This document shows positions 25,699-34,807 of a DNA stretch of 63,396 nucleotides, in pieces. The position numbers and the translations under genes are program-made. The notes beneath the pieces are model-generated. The model was not told the DNA's origin and ran no database searches. It saw only the letters and a program-made list of their open reading frames with translations. Positions within the stretch are counted from its first letter, which is position 1. Every line of letters starts with the position of its first letter. The DNA comes from Fibrobacterota bacterium (GTDB lineage Bacteria; Fibrobacterota; Fibrobacteria; UBA11236), in NCBI GenBank assembly GCA_028287465.1, contig JAQBPO010000094.1, positions 1 through 63,396 of the forward strand. Direction: 5' to 3'.

Positions 25699-28052
25699 AA
25701 GGTCGCCGTCGTTCCCCATATATCGCTCGTGAAGGCTTCCGGACGCAAGGAGGCGGAAGCGCCGTCCGGCCCTTCCAATCGCATCCCATCGAACTTCTCC
25801 ACCGTCACGGGCGTGAACCGCACGGTCCCGAACCCCTCCGCCACGGGCGTGATGCGCAGGTAGGCCGTTCCCCGGCGGACTCCCGCTTCGATATCGTATG
25901 TCGAGCGCATTCCGCGTTGGTAATCGAAGGTTTCCCCGTCGTCGCAGGCGTAACGGTACTCCGCCTTGCCCTTGAAACCGCGGGACAGGCACAGGAAGAG
26001 CTCGACGTTCTTCAGATCCTTCCTGTTGTCCCTGGGGATGCCTTGCAACATGGGGAGGACGGCGCCTTCCCGGACGAACAGGGGCGTATTGGCCGCGTGC
26101 TTGCGCGCGGATAGGCGCGCAGGGCCCTCCAGCCACCCGGGATGGTCGGCCCGCCACCAGACGGCGGCAGGGAGGATGATTTCCCTTTCCGTCAGGCCTT
26201 CCACGGTGAAAGGGGCCTGCATGATCCATGGCCCCACCAGGAATTGATCGTTGACGTGCGCCAAGGGAAGCCGCCGGGTATCGTCGAAGTCGTAGAAAAG
26301 GGGGCGCATCACCGCATCGCCGGTTTCGGCATTGCGGATGAACAGGTTGTAGAGATAGGGCAGCAGTTTGTAACGCAGGCGGATGTAGCGCCGCGCGATC
26401 TGCATCGACTCCTTGGGGAAGACCCAGGGTTCCTGGTGCCGGGACGTGCGCATGCAATGGTTGCGGAAGAAGGGGAAGAGGAACTCGGCCTTGTACCAAT
26501 CCAGGAACAGGCCTTCCTTGCAATTCCCCCCGAAGCCGGGTACGTCCCCGCCGTTGAAGGGCATGCCGGATAGGGCCAGGTTGATCGTCTTTCCGATGGA
26601 CATGTGCAGGTGGTGGTAATTCGAATAGTTGTCCCCGGTCCAATGGGCCGAGTGCTTCTGGCCGCCGGTATACCCCGAGCGCGAGAGCAGGAAGGGGCGC
26701 TGGTTAGGGCGGGCCTGCAGGAAGCCGCGCTTGGTGGCTTCCGCCATCAGGGACGCGTATTGGTTGTGGTAGGCGCCATGGTAGGCCCTGCCTTCCTGGA
26801 ACAGCATATCGTTGGGATCGACCGGCCCCGTGGACGGATCGTTCATGTCCAGCCAGGCGGCGTCCGGTCCCGTCGCGGCGAACTTCGCCACCAGATCGGC
26901 CCACCAGGCCTGGGTGCGTTCCAGGGAGAAGTCCGGGAATACGGTGTATCCGGGCCAGACGACGCCGGTGAACTCCGTGCCCGCCGGGTTGCGGCAGAAG
27001 ACGTCCTTTTCATGGCCGCTGTCGTAGACGGGATATCCCTTTTCCTTCTTCACCCCCGGATCGATGATCGGCACCACCTTGAAGCCGCGCTTCTGGACGC
27101 TTTCCATGTCGGCCTTGGGATCGGTGAAGTGCTCCTTGGCGTAGGTGAATACGCGGTAGCCGTCCATGTAATCGATGTCCAGCCAGAGCCCGTCATTGGG
27201 GAACTCATGTTCCTCGAAATTATCGGCCAGCCAGGTGAGATCCTCCGCCCCGCGGTAACCCCAACGGCACTGGTGGTGCCCCAGGGTCCATAGGGGAGGC
27301 AAAGGGGACGCGCCCGCCAGGCGCTGCAGTTTCATGGTCAGTTGCGCCAGGCTCGGCCCGAAGAGGATATAAAGGGCGGGCGGGCCGTCCTCGGCTCCCA
27401 GGAAGAAGAACGGCGCGTCGTGGGACATGGCCATCATCTGGTTGGCGACGTTCAGGCGGGGGGAAATCGAGATGACGCTCGCATGGGGATTGTCCATCAG
27501 GATGCCGGCGTAGGTATTTCCCCGCTTGATGATGACGTAGGGGACGGAAATGTAGTCGGGATCGTAATTCTGATCCCGGACGCGGGAGGTCCCGTGATCG
27601 GCCCAGACATCGGTGTTCCAGAACCGATGGGAGCGTTCCGATTTCTCGAAGGGCGTGCTCTTCTCGCCCATTCCGTAGAATTGCATGTCCGGCCGTTGCC
27701 GGAACTGGAACATCCAGGCCTTGCCGGAAACGCCGAAGGACCCGCCCGCGAGGGAGCCCAGGAAGGTCCGGCCCAAGGCGCCGGCCTTGAGGGAAAGGGA
27801 TCCGTCCCTGGCGATTTCCAGATGGGTGGATCGGCCCTTCAGTCCCGCCGGTTCTTCCGCCGGGGTCAGGCCCGCCCGGGAATGGTCGATCGGCCATAGG
27901 CGCTCATTCCGGATGCGGATGCGGTAGACGTCGTCGCCGACCGCCGTGGCTTCCACCGCGTAGCTGTCGCCGTTGACGGCCAAGGCGTTCTTTTCGAATC
28001 GATCGGCGAATACGAAGTTGTGGGGATTGAAATATTTGGAGAAGATGTACAC
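25683..28052 (-). CDS. Glycoside hydrolase family 31 (alpha-glucosidase-like)
   Basis: Retaining alpha-glycosidase fold: an N-terminal beta-sandwich with FYGMGEKSTPFEK, then the TIM barrel with DGLWLDIDYMDGY and a catalytic nucleophile in DAAWLDMNDP near residue 400. The candidate acid/base Asp is in HWTGDN near 472, and FGGNCKEGLFLDWY and MRPLFYDF follow. The nucleophile motif has Asp after DMN where Glu is usual (DMNE), which may affect specificity. GTG 28052 gives 789 residues, the normal GH31 length; the frame is open to 28271, but that part contains a TATATAGG promoter-like box. No signal peptide, so probably cytoplasmic digestion of imported alpha-glucosides. Confidence 0.88.
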   Translation of the reverse strand: MYIFSKYFNPHNFVFADRFEKNALAVNGDSYAVEATAVGDDVYRIRIRNERLWPIDHSRAGLTPAEEPAGLKGRSTHLEIARDGSLSLKAGALGRTFLGSLAGGSFGVSGKAWMFQFRQRPDMQFYGMGEKSTPFEKSERSHRFWNTDVWADHGTSRVRDQNYDPDYISVPYVIIKRGNTYAGILMDNPHASVISISPRLNVANQMMAMSHDAPFFFLGAEDGPPALYILFGPSLAQLTMKLQRLAGASPLPPLWTLGHHQCRWGYRGAEDLTWLADNFEEHEFPNDGLWLDIDYMDGYRVFTYAKEHFTDPKADMESVQKRGFKVVPIIDPGVKKEKGYPVYDSGHEKDVFCRNPAGTEFTGVVWPGYTVFPDFSLERTQAWWADLVAKFAATGPDAAWLDMNDPSTGPVDPNDMLFQEGRAYHGAYHNQYASLMAEATKRGFLQARPNQRPFLLSRSGYTGGQKHSAHWTGDNYSNYHHLHMSIGKTINLALSGMPFNGGDVPGFGGNCKEGLFLDWYKAEFLFPFFRNHCMRTSRHQEPWVFPKESMQIARRYIRLRYKLLPYLYNLFIRNAETGDAVMRPLFYDFDDTRRLPLAHVNDQFLVGPWIMQAPFTVEGLTEREIILPAAVWWRADHPGWLEGPARLSARKHAANTPLFVREGAVLPMLQGIPRDNRKDLKNVELFLCLSRGFKGKAEYRYACDDGETFDYQRGMRSTYDIEAGVRRGTAYLRITPVAEGFGTVRFTPVTVEKFDGMRLEGPDGASASLRPEAFTSDIWGTTATFYAWR

Positions 28053-28246
28053 GGGCCCATCCGGTCGGTCGTTCCCTATATAGGTACGATTTTTAGCCCT
28101 GGGGCGGCAAGTAAAAATGGTCCGGCCCCGGGAGGGTAGCATGCATGGTACTGGGGCGGCATCCACCATCGACGGCTTGGAGCCGTCACGAAACCGCCAT
28201 CCGCGATTGCCGAAACAGCCGTTTTTGGGGCGGGATGTTCGGTTCC

Positions 28247-28269
28247 AAAAAGCCGGGAAGCCTCCCGGC
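28247..28269 (-). terminator. Rho-independent-type hairpin on the minus strand
   Basis: GCCGGGA (28252-28258) pairs with TCCCGGC (28263-28269). Read leftward it is followed by five T (28251-28247). No minus-strand gene ends here, so it may block antisense transcription toward GH31. The rest of the 28053-28446 gap holds no gene that I can support. Confidence 0.45.
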
Positions 28270-28446
28270 ATCCCCGGAAGCGTCCATTTATATTACAGGA
28301 GGTGCCGGAGGCGTTGCCGCCCGAGTCCTGGCAAGCGGCCTTCGACGGATTCCCAAAACCCTAACCTTTCTCCCGATTCTTCCCGGGTCCTGCCCGGAAC
28401 AGGGTAATTTTATCCGGAAATGGACGGGAGAAGAAGGATGATGGCC

Positions 28447-28722
28447 ATGAAAAAAGCACTGCTTCCTATCGCGGTCCTGGGCTTCCTTTTCGCCGGTTGT
28501 TCCTCTTCCGCGCCCAATCAGGGGCGCAAGAATCTCGCCTTGATCCAAGCCTCCCGGGTGGGCGACCTGGGCCAGGTCTCCACCTTGCTCAATGCCGGCG
28601 CGGATATCAACGCCGTGGACGAGGAGGGATGGACGCCGTATCTCGCCGCCAGCGCCGAAGGGAACTGGAAGGTCATGAAATTGCTCCAGGCCAAGGGCTG
28701 CAAGACCGATCCGGGCTTCTAA
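28447..28722 (+). CDS. Small ankyrin-repeat lipoprotein
   Basis: MKKALLPIAVLGFLFAGCSSS is a textbook lipoprotein signal with Cys at residue 18. The mature 70 residues contain about two ankyrin repeats (ALIQASRVGDLGQVSTLLNAGADINAVDEEGWTPYLAASAEG), so a protein-binding role at the envelope is likely. ATG 28447 is chosen because it begins the signal directly and has AAGAAGG upstream; ATG 28438 and 28420 lie in the same frame. It sits just upstream of msrA. Confidence 0.75.
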   Translation: MKKALLPIAVLGFLFAGCSSSAPNQGRKNLALIQASRVGDLGQVSTLLNAGADINAVDEEGWTPYLAASAEGNWKVMKLLQAKGCKTDPGF

Positions 28723-28735
28723 CTTGTTATTTTGA

Positions 28736-28763
28736 GGGCCCTGGGGCCTGACCCCGAGGGCCC
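28736..28763 (+). promoter_or_regulatory. Hairpin covering the msrA ribosome-binding site
   Basis: GGGCCC-TGGGG at 28736-28746 can pair with CCCC-GA-GGGCCC at 28752-28763 around a CCTGA loop. The right arm contains the GAGG ribosome-binding site and ends one base before ATG 28765. It could end the upstream transcript or limit translation of msrA. Confidence 0.4.
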
Positions 28764-28764
28764 C

Positions 28765-29520
28765 ATGCCGATCATCGCACCGATTCCATCCCTTCCATCC
28801 CTGCTTTCCTGCCTGGCCCTGGCCGTCTTCGCTCCGTCGGCATCCGGCCTCGATCGGGCCCATTCCGATACCCTGTCGGTTCCGGCCTTGGCCGGGAAGG
28901 GGACGGGCGGGGACGCGGATACGGCGGTATTCGCGGGGGGATCCTTCTGGTGCATGGAAGCGGCCCTCGAAGTCCTGCCCGGGGTCGACTCCGTTACGGC
29001 GGGGTATGCCCTGGGACCGGATTCCGCCGACCGGCCCGGCGCGCAACCGCTCCCAGGGCATAACCCGCCGGATTTCGAATCGGTTTCCACCGGGACCACG
29101 GCCTATGTCGAAGCGGTCCGGGTGGTGTTCCATCCCAAGCGGATCGGGTACGGGAAATTGCTGGACGCCTATTGGAGGAATATCGATCCCACCCGCGCGG
29201 ATGGGCAATTCTCGGACGACGGGAAGCAATTCCGCCCCATCCTCTTCTACGCGGACGAGGGCCAGAAGGCCGCGGCCGAATCGTCCCGCAAGCGGCTGGC
29301 GGATTCGAAGCGCTTCCGGAAGCCCATAGCCGCGGCCATCGCCCCGGCCGCGGAGTTCCATCCGGCCGAGCCCATGCACCAGGATTATTACAAGCGCAAT
29401 GCGGCCCGCTACCGGACCTACGTGGAATTCTCCGGCCGCGAAGCCTTCCTGCGAAAGGCCTGGGGTCCCTCGAAAGTCCGGAAGTCCGGCGCGCCGGAAG
29501 GCGGAGCCGGATCGAAATGA
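28765..29520 (+). CDS. msrA: Peptide-methionine (S)-S-oxide reductase, exported
   Basis: Reduces methionine-S-sulfoxide in proteins. AVFAGGSFWCMEAAL carries the catalytic Cys in the MsrA context (usual form GCFWC, here GSFWC), followed by GVDSVTAGYALG, YVEAVRVVFHP, HPAEPMHQDYY and the C-terminal YRTYVEFSGR. A hydrophobic N-terminus (SLPSLLSCLALAVFAPSASG) indicates export, so it would protect envelope proteins. The familiar GYAGG is replaced by GYALG, and about 15 extra residues sit after it. GAGG precedes ATG 28765. Its stop overlaps the start of the EpmC-like gene (ATGA), so the two are translationally coupled. Confidence 0.85.
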   Translation: MPIIAPIPSLPSLLSCLALAVFAPSASGLDRAHSDTLSVPALAGKGTGGDADTAVFAGGSFWCMEAALEVLPGVDSVTAGYALGPDSADRPGAQPLPGHNPPDFESVSTGTTAYVEAVRVVFHPKRIGYGKLLDAYWRNIDPTRADGQFSDDGKQFRPILFYADEGQKAAAESSRKRLADSKRFRKPIAAAIAPAAEFHPAEPMHQDYYKRNAARYRTYVEFSGREAFLRKAWGPSKVRKSGAPEGGAGSK

Positions 29521-30074
29521 AGCTGGGCCAGGTGGCGGAGGTCTTCCACCGGACCTTCGCCGGCGATAACGTGGTTCTGGCGGGCGGCTTTCCCGAACCC
29601 TTCTACCGCGCCCCCCTTGGCGATGCCCCCGCGGAAATCCGGTTCACCCATGATTACCTGAACAGCAGCCTGCATGAGATCGCCCATTGGTGCATCGCCG
29701 GCCGGGAGCGCCGCGAGCGGGACGACTACGGCTATTGGTACCGTCCCGACGGCCGCAACGGCCTGGAGCAACGCGAGTTCTTCCGCGCGGAAGCCGGCCC
29801 CCAGGCCCTGGAGTGGGCCTTCGCGCTCGCCTGCGGGGAAGTCTTCCGCATGAGCCTGGACAATCTGGGAGGCGAGATCGACGGCGAGGCCGAATTCGCG
29901 GCCGCGCTGGAGGGGAAGCTTCTGGGTTACCTGGGGTCCGGCTTTCCCGGACGGGCAGACCGCTTCCTGAGGGGCCTGATGGGGCGCTTCCATCCCGAGG
30001 TGGAGGAAGCGGCGATTCCCGGCTGGATCCGGGCCCGGATGGCCCCGGCCGGGGTCACTCCACCTCGTCCCTGA
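29517..30074 (+). CDS. epmC: Elongation factor P hydroxylase-like protein
   Basis: Closely resembles EpmC (YfcM), which hydroxylates the beta-lysylated Lys of elongation factor P. The core motif LHEIAHWCIAGRERRE contains HExxH, and YGYWYRPDGRN followed by GPQALEWAFALACG and SLDNLGGE match the E. coli protein block by block as I recall it. Length (185 aa) is normal for the family. The start ATG 29517 overlaps the msrA stop by four bases. No efp, epmA or epmB lies in the window, so whether EF-P is the target here is unknown. The 3' end overlaps the opposing XRE-like gene by 20 bp. Confidence 0.85.
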   Translation: MKLGQVAEVFHRTFAGDNVVLAGGFPEPFYRAPLGDAPAEIRFTHDYLNSSLHEIAHWCIAGRERRERDDYGYWYRPDGRNGLEQREFFRAEAGPQALEWAFALACGEVFRMSLDNLGGEIDGEAEFAAALEGKLLGYLGSGFPGRADRFLRGLMGRFHPEVEEAAIPGWIRARMAPAGVTPPRP

Positions 30075-30531
30075 TCGATTCGCAATAGCGGAGGACGCCC
30101 CGGTAGTCCATCTCCAGTTCCCGGCATACGTCGCGGAAGAAGGGGAGCCTCTGCTCCCAGCCATCGGCTTCCGGATGCTTCAGGAACGCGCCCAGGTCCC
30201 ATCCGGTCCTTTCTTCGAGGGACTGCACGTCCTTATTGTGCTCCAGGTGGAGGCGGATCCGGCGGGCCACCTCCAGAAAGGGCAGGTTGGGAACGCCCTC
30301 GGGGATGGCCTCCCCGTTCACGAGGTAGCCCATGCCCACGTGGAGCAGGATGGCCAGCTTGCGGAGCTGGGTCAGGTCCAGGGTGGATTCCAGCTCACCG
30401 GAATCCCGTTCCAGATCCTCGTACCATTCCGGGGTGATGCCGATCTGGTCGGCCAGGCCCTCCGGATCGAGGCCGGCCTTGGCCCGCAGGGTTTTCAGTC
30501 TTCCGGCCGTATCCTCTTTTCCGTCCATCAT
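30055..30531 (-). CDS. XRE-like helix-turn-helix protein, 158 aa
   Basis: Residues 10-65 resemble a Cro/C1-type HTH (RLKTLRAKAGLDPEGLADQI, GITPEWYEDLERDSGELES), though with unusually acidic recognition-helix surroundings. The remaining 90 residues are helical, with WEQRLPFFRDVCRELEMDY, and have no known domain. A DNA-binding or protein-binding role is possible. ATG 30531 follows TATATT by seven bases with no Shine-Dalgarno site. It is divergent from hrpA by 46 bp. Confidence 0.6.
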   Translation of the reverse strand: MMDGKEDTAGRLKTLRAKAGLDPEGLADQIGITPEWYEDLERDSGELESTLDLTQLRKLAILLHVGMGYLVNGEAIPEGVPNLPFLEVARRIRLHLEHNKDVQSLEERTGWDLGAFLKHPEADGWEQRLPFFRDVCRELEMDYRGVLRYCESIRDEVE

Positions 30532-30538
30532 GGGCGGA

Positions 30539-30544
30539 AATATA
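30539..30544 (-). promoter_or_regulatory. -10-like box TATATT for the XRE-like gene
   Basis: TATATT lies seven bases before ATG 30531. TTAACA (minus strand, 30563-30568) is a candidate -35 with an 18-bp spacer, and it overlaps the hrpA -10 box. Confidence 0.5.
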
Positions 30545-30565
30545 AACCTTTCCCGGGCGCATTGT

Positions 30566-30571
30566 TAATTT
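30566..30571 (+). promoter_or_regulatory. -10-like box TAATTT for hrpA
   Basis: TAATTT is followed by six bases and then GTG 30578, with no ribosome-binding site. It overlaps the candidate -35 of the divergent gene, so the two promoters may exclude each other. Confidence 0.45.
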
Positions 30572-30577
30572 GCTGGG

Positions 30578-33500
30578 GTGCCTTACGGATTCACATACCC
30601 CGATCTCCCCATCCTGGCGCGCCGGGACGATATCCTCAAGGCCCTGAAGGACCATCAGGCCCTGGTGGTCCAGGGCGGGACCGGGTCCGGCAAGACCACC
30701 CAGCTGCCCAAGTTCCTGTTGGACGCGGACTTCGCGGCCAAGGGCCTCATCGGCGTGACCCAACCGCGGCGCATCGCGGCCCTGTCGATCGCGGATCGCC
30801 TGCGCCAGGAGACCGGGCGTCCGGAATTGATCGGGTCCAAGATCCGTTTCCAGGAGGACCTGCCCGCCGGGACCCTGGTAAAGGTCATGACGGACGGCAT
30901 CCTGCTGCAGGAGTTCCGCCGCGATCCGCTCATGCGCCAATACGCCTGCGTCATCCTCGACGAGGCCCATGAACGCTCGCTCAACGTCGACATCCTGCTG
31001 GGGATTTTCAGGAACCTGCTTCCCCGCCGCCCCGAGTTCCGGCTCATCGTGACCTCGGCGACCTTGGATGCGGAGCGTTTCGCCAAATACCTGGGCGAGG
31101 CATTCAAGGGCCGGATGGCCGATGCGCCCGCCGTCAAGACGGCGCAGGATGCGCCCGCCCCTGCGGCCTATAGCGTTCCGGTCATCGAAGTCGAGGGACG
31201 CCAATTCCCGGTCTCCCTCGAGTATTGGGACATCTCCGGCAAGGATGCGGACGAGACGGACGAAGACGACGTGCCGATGCGCGCCTTCCCGCCGGTGGAA
31301 GCCGCCGCCATCGCCATCCGGGAGCTGCAGGGCCGCCGGCCGGACAACCTGCTGGCCTTCCTGCCCACGGAAAAGGAAATCAACGAGCTCCAGCGCGAAC
31401 TGGAGAAGGACATGGGCCGGGACTTCGCCATCCTGCCGCTTTACAGCCGCCTGCCTCCGGGAGAGCAGAAGAAGGTGTTCGCCGAGGGCGGCCGTCCCAA
31501 GATCATCCTGGCCACCAATATCGCCGAGACCTCCCTGACCATCCCGGGAATCGGGTACGTGGTGGACACGGGCCTGGCGCGCATCTCCCGGTACCATGCC
31601 CAGACCAAGATCCAGGGCCTGCCCATCGAGCGCATCTCCCAGGCCAGCGCGCGCCAGCGGGCCGGCCGCGCCGGGCGCGTGAAACCGGGCACGTGCGTGC
31701 GGCTCTATTCGGAGGCGGACTTCAACGAACGCATCCCGTTCACGGAACCGGAAGTCCTGCGGAGCAACCTGGCCAACGTGGTATTGCACCTGTTGGCTTT
31801 GGGGCTGGACGTGGACACCTTCCCGTTCCCGGATCCGCCCGCCCCCGCGGCCCTCAAGGGCGCTTTCCGCCAATTGCATGAACTGGGAGCCGTGGACGGA
31901 CCGGGCTCGGACGCGCGCCTGACCGCGGAAGGACTCAAGCTGAGCCGCCTGCCCGTGGACGTGGCGATCGGCAAGATCCTCCTGAAGGCCGAGGAATTCA
32001 ACGTGGTGCAGCCCGCCCTGATCATCGCGGCGGGCATCACCATCCAGGATCCGCGCATCGTCCCCCGCGAGGAGCCCGAGAAGGGCAAGGCCACGGGTCT
32101 GCACCGCCGGTTCGAGGATCCGCGTTCGGACTTCCTCGGGGTGCTGGCGATGTGGGTGTGGATCCACCGCAACTGGGGCGATCGCTTCACCCAACGAAAA
32201 CTGCGCGCCCTGTGCGTGGAGAACTTCCTGTCCTACAACCGCGTGCGGGAATGGATGGACCTGACCGATCAGTTCTGCCGCCTCCTTAAGGTGAACCTGG
32301 ATCCGGCCCAGGTGAAATTCGACGAGGGCTCCGCCGATGCCATGCACAAGGCCATCCTGGCAGGGTTCCTGCCCTTCCTGGGCCGCAAGAAACCCGAGGA
32401 CGTGAGCTACCGCCTGGCCGGCGACAAGGAGGCTTTCCTGCATCCGGGCTCGGCCCTGGCCAAGCGGAAGCCGGAATGGATCGTGGCCGGGGAGATCCGG
32501 CAGACGTCCCGCGTCTACATCTACCGCGCCGCCGAGATCAAGCCGGCCTGGGTCGAGGAGATCGCGCCCGACGCCTGCAAGCGGACCTACGCCAACATCG
32601 CCTGGAATCCCGAACGCGGATTCGTGGAAGCCCTGGAGCGGGTGACCTACAAGGGCTTCGCCATCCGCCAGGACCGCCGGGTCAATTATGAATCGGTGGC
32701 GCCGGAGGAATGCGCGGAAATCTTCTGGCGCGAGGGCGTGGTGCGCGACGGTTCGGGCGCGCCCTTCCCTTTCCGGGAGGCGAACCTCAAGGTGCTGGAA
32801 TCCCTGGTATCCCTGGAGAGCAAGGCGCGCGTGCGCGGGCTGATGCCGGACGAGGAGACCCACGCCCATTGGTACCAAAGCCATGCGCCAGGGGTCGCGT
32901 CCCGCATCGGCCTGCAGCGGTTCCTCCAGGAGGCCGGGGAAAACGCCCTCTCCTTCACGCTCCAGGATTGGGCCGGGCCCCTGGCCGGCGGGGATTGGGC
33001 GGTCTGGGCCGCCTTGGCGGAATCCGCCGGTGGGAAGGAAACCCCCGCGACCCACGGTCTCCACCGGATCTTCCCCGAGCGGTTGCGCTCCGGTCCCGCC
33101 ACGTATCGTCTGGGTTACCGCTTCGATTTCGGCGACCCCGTCGACGGGATTTCCATCGAGACGGACGCGGACGGCCTGGCCGCCCTGTCGGTGCCCGCCC
33201 TTTTCCACGGCATACCGGGATGGCGGAAGTGGATCTGGGAATTCTGCCTGGAGCGTCTCGGCGCCAAGGCGGCGCAAGCCGCCCGCCAGGCCCTGGCGGA
33301 TCTGGTCCCGGAATGGGAGAGGGACCTTTCCGGCCTTTCCCCCGCCGCGGCCCTGGCCCAGGTGCTGGCCGCCCGCCCGGATACCGCTTCTTCCGCCCTG
33401 ACCTTGCCCACGGTATGGCCGTCCCATCTGCAGGTCCACGTCTTCGTGCGCGCCGCCACGGGCAGGCGCTTCCTGATGCACATCGATCCGGCCTTCGGGG

Positions 33501-34792
33501 AAGGGGAATGCTTCGCGGCCGCGCGCCGGCTCCTCCTCGGCGAAAACCCTTCCGGCAGGACCTGGGAGGAATGGGCCCCGGCCGTCCTCGCCGACCAGGG
33601 CCGGGTACCCCCGGCGTTACCCTGGCGGAACCTGTGGTTCGGCCCGGATCCCCTCGCGGCGTCCGCCCGGGCCGGAAGCGCCTCCGGCCAGAACCCTTCG
33701 AGCCAGAACTCCTCCGGGCTAAACACCTCCGGCCGCACCCACAAGGATCCCAAGGGTCACGGTGCCTGCGGTTGGTCCGCCGATGCCGGCGAAGCCGCTT
33801 TCCACGTACGCCTGGCCCAAGGGAAGGCGGACTTCAATCCAAAGCCTCCCGGCGCCGAAGGCAAAGCCCTGGCCGCGCTCTCGGCCTTTTTCGCCAGGCG
33901 CCTACAGGCGCTGCTGGACGCCTGGAACGCGCCGGAGCGTCTGCGCAGGGAAACCGCGGAGCTGCGGGAATTCCTGTCCGCCACCCGTCTGCCCTCGCTC
34001 TATCTCGCCGAATACGGAGGCGAAGCCCTGGCGCGGGCGGAGAAGGATTTGCCCCCTCCGCGTCCCGCGTCTTTGGCGAAACCCGGGACCCAGGTCAAGA
34101 ATCTGGCGGCCCTCGGACAGGCGAACCTGGCGGCCTTGGGCCAGGCGGCGCGCGGCGGCGAGTCCTCGGCCTGGGCCGGAGCGGCCTTGTGCCTGGGCGC
34201 GGCCCTGGTGTCCCGGCAATCCTTCCAGGCCTGGTTCCGTTTCTTCGCCCAGCCTCCGATCGACTCCAAAGCCGCCATTCCGGATCTGCTCGGCAAAGTC
34301 GTGTCCTTTCCGGAATGGGAGGAGATGCTGCTCTCACCCTATCATGCCGCCTGGGCTTCCCATGTGCTGTTCGGCAGGCTGCCGGCGGACTTGCGCCCGG
34401 GCGCTGCCCCCAAGGACGCCTGGATCTGGCAGGGCGGGGAGGCGGAAATGGTTTCGGCCTGGAAGGAATCCCGCGCCGCCGGCGAACGCATCCGTAAAGG
34501 GGCCAAGGCCCTGCGGGACAGGTTCTGCGCCCGCTTCACCGGTTACGGCCAGGCGGTAACGGGCCTGCCCGCGGAAATCCGCGCGTCCCTCGACGCGCTC
34601 GACAAACCCTTGCCCTGGGCCGCCAAGGCCGAGGCCGAATTGCAATTGGAACTGCATTTGAACCGGATGTCCGGCAAATCAGGCAAAGCCGGAGCGGTCG
34701 GGTCGGCGCCCGAGGCGAAAGCGGATCCGGTGAACCTGGAGCGCAAGGAAAAGCAGATCAAGGATCTGTCCGGCCGGTTCAAGAAGCTTTAA
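30578..34792 (+). CDS. hrpA: ATP-dependent RNA helicase HrpA
   Basis: DEAH-box helicase of 1404 residues, slightly longer than the usual 1300. VVQGGTGSGKTTQLPK (about 30-45) is motif I, ILDEAHERSLNVD (about 125) motif II, VTSATLD motif III, and SQASARQRAGRAGRVKPG motif VI. The winged-helix/ratchet and C-terminal DUF3418 regions follow. HrpA rescues stalled ribosomes and acts on mRNA in other bacteria. An extra low-complexity stretch (about 1030-1060, SGQNPSSQNSSGLNTSG) interrupts the C-terminal region. The GTG start has no ribosome-binding site but has a -10 box six bases upstream. Confidence 0.92.
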   Translation: MPYGFTYPDLPILARRDDILKALKDHQALVVQGGTGSGKTTQLPKFLLDADFAAKGLIGVTQPRRIAALSIADRLRQETGRPELIGSKIRFQEDLPAGTLVKVMTDGILLQEFRRDPLMRQYACVILDEAHERSLNVDILLGIFRNLLPRRPEFRLIVTSATLDAERFAKYLGEAFKGRMADAPAVKTAQDAPAPAAYSVPVIEVEGRQFPVSLEYWDISGKDADETDEDDVPMRAFPPVEAAAIAIRELQGRRPDNLLAFLPTEKEINELQRELEKDMGRDFAILPLYSRLPPGEQKKVFAEGGRPKIILATNIAETSLTIPGIGYVVDTGLARISRYHAQTKIQGLPIERISQASARQRAGRAGRVKPGTCVRLYSEADFNERIPFTEPEVLRSNLANVVLHLLALGLDVDTFPFPDPPAPAALKGAFRQLHELGAVDGPGSDARLTAEGLKLSRLPVDVAIGKILLKAEEFNVVQPALIIAAGITIQDPRIVPREEPEKGKATGLHRRFEDPRSDFLGVLAMWVWIHRNWGDRFTQRKLRALCVENFLSYNRVREWMDLTDQFCRLLKVNLDPAQVKFDEGSADAMHKAILAGFLPFLGRKKPEDVSYRLAGDKEAFLHPGSALAKRKPEWIVAGEIRQTSRVYIYRAAEIKPAWVEEIAPDACKRTYANIAWNPERGFVEALERVTYKGFAIRQDRRVNYESVAPEECAEIFWREGVVRDGSGAPFPFREANLKVLESLVSLESKARVRGLMPDEETHAHWYQSHAPGVASRIGLQRFLQEAGENALSFTLQDWAGPLAGGDWAVWAALAESAGGKETPATHGLHRIFPERLRSGPATYRLGYRFDFGDPVDGISIETDADGLAALSVPALFHGIPGWRKWIWEFCLERLGAKAAQAARQALADLVPEWERDLSGLSPAAALAQVLAARPDTASSALTLPTVWPSHLQVHVFVRAATGRRFLMHIDPAFGEGECFAAARRLLLGENPSGRTWEEWAPAVLADQGRVPPALPWRNLWFGPDPLAASARAGSASGQNPSSQNSSGLNTSGRTHKDPKGHGACGWSADAGEAAFHVRLAQGKADFNPKPPGAEGKALAALSAFFARRLQALLDAWNAPERLRRETAELREFLSATRLPSLYLAEYGGEALARAEKDLPPPRPASLAKPGTQVKNLAALGQANLAALGQAARGGESSAWAGAALCLGAALVSRQSFQAWFRFFAQPPIDSKAAIPDLLGKVVSFPEWEEMLLSPYHAAWASHVLFGRLPADLRPGAAPKDAWIWQGGEAEMVSAWKESRAAGERIRKGAKALRDRFCARFTGYGQAVTGLPAEIRASLDALDKPLPWAAKAEAELQLELHLNRMSGKSGKAGAVGSAPEAKADPVNLERKEKQIKDLSGRFKKL

Positions 34793-34807
34793 GCCCAAGG
34801 CGCCGCG

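Noticed and set aside
28302-28364. 20-codon GTG reading frame with AGGAGG upstream
   Set aside because: The Shine-Dalgarno sequence runs directly into the start codon, leaving no spacing, and the peptide has no distinguishing features.
30395-33481. Minus-strand frame of 1028 codons opposite hrpA
   Set aside because: No motif, repetitive Gly/His/Arg composition, and fully antisense to a conserved helicase gene.
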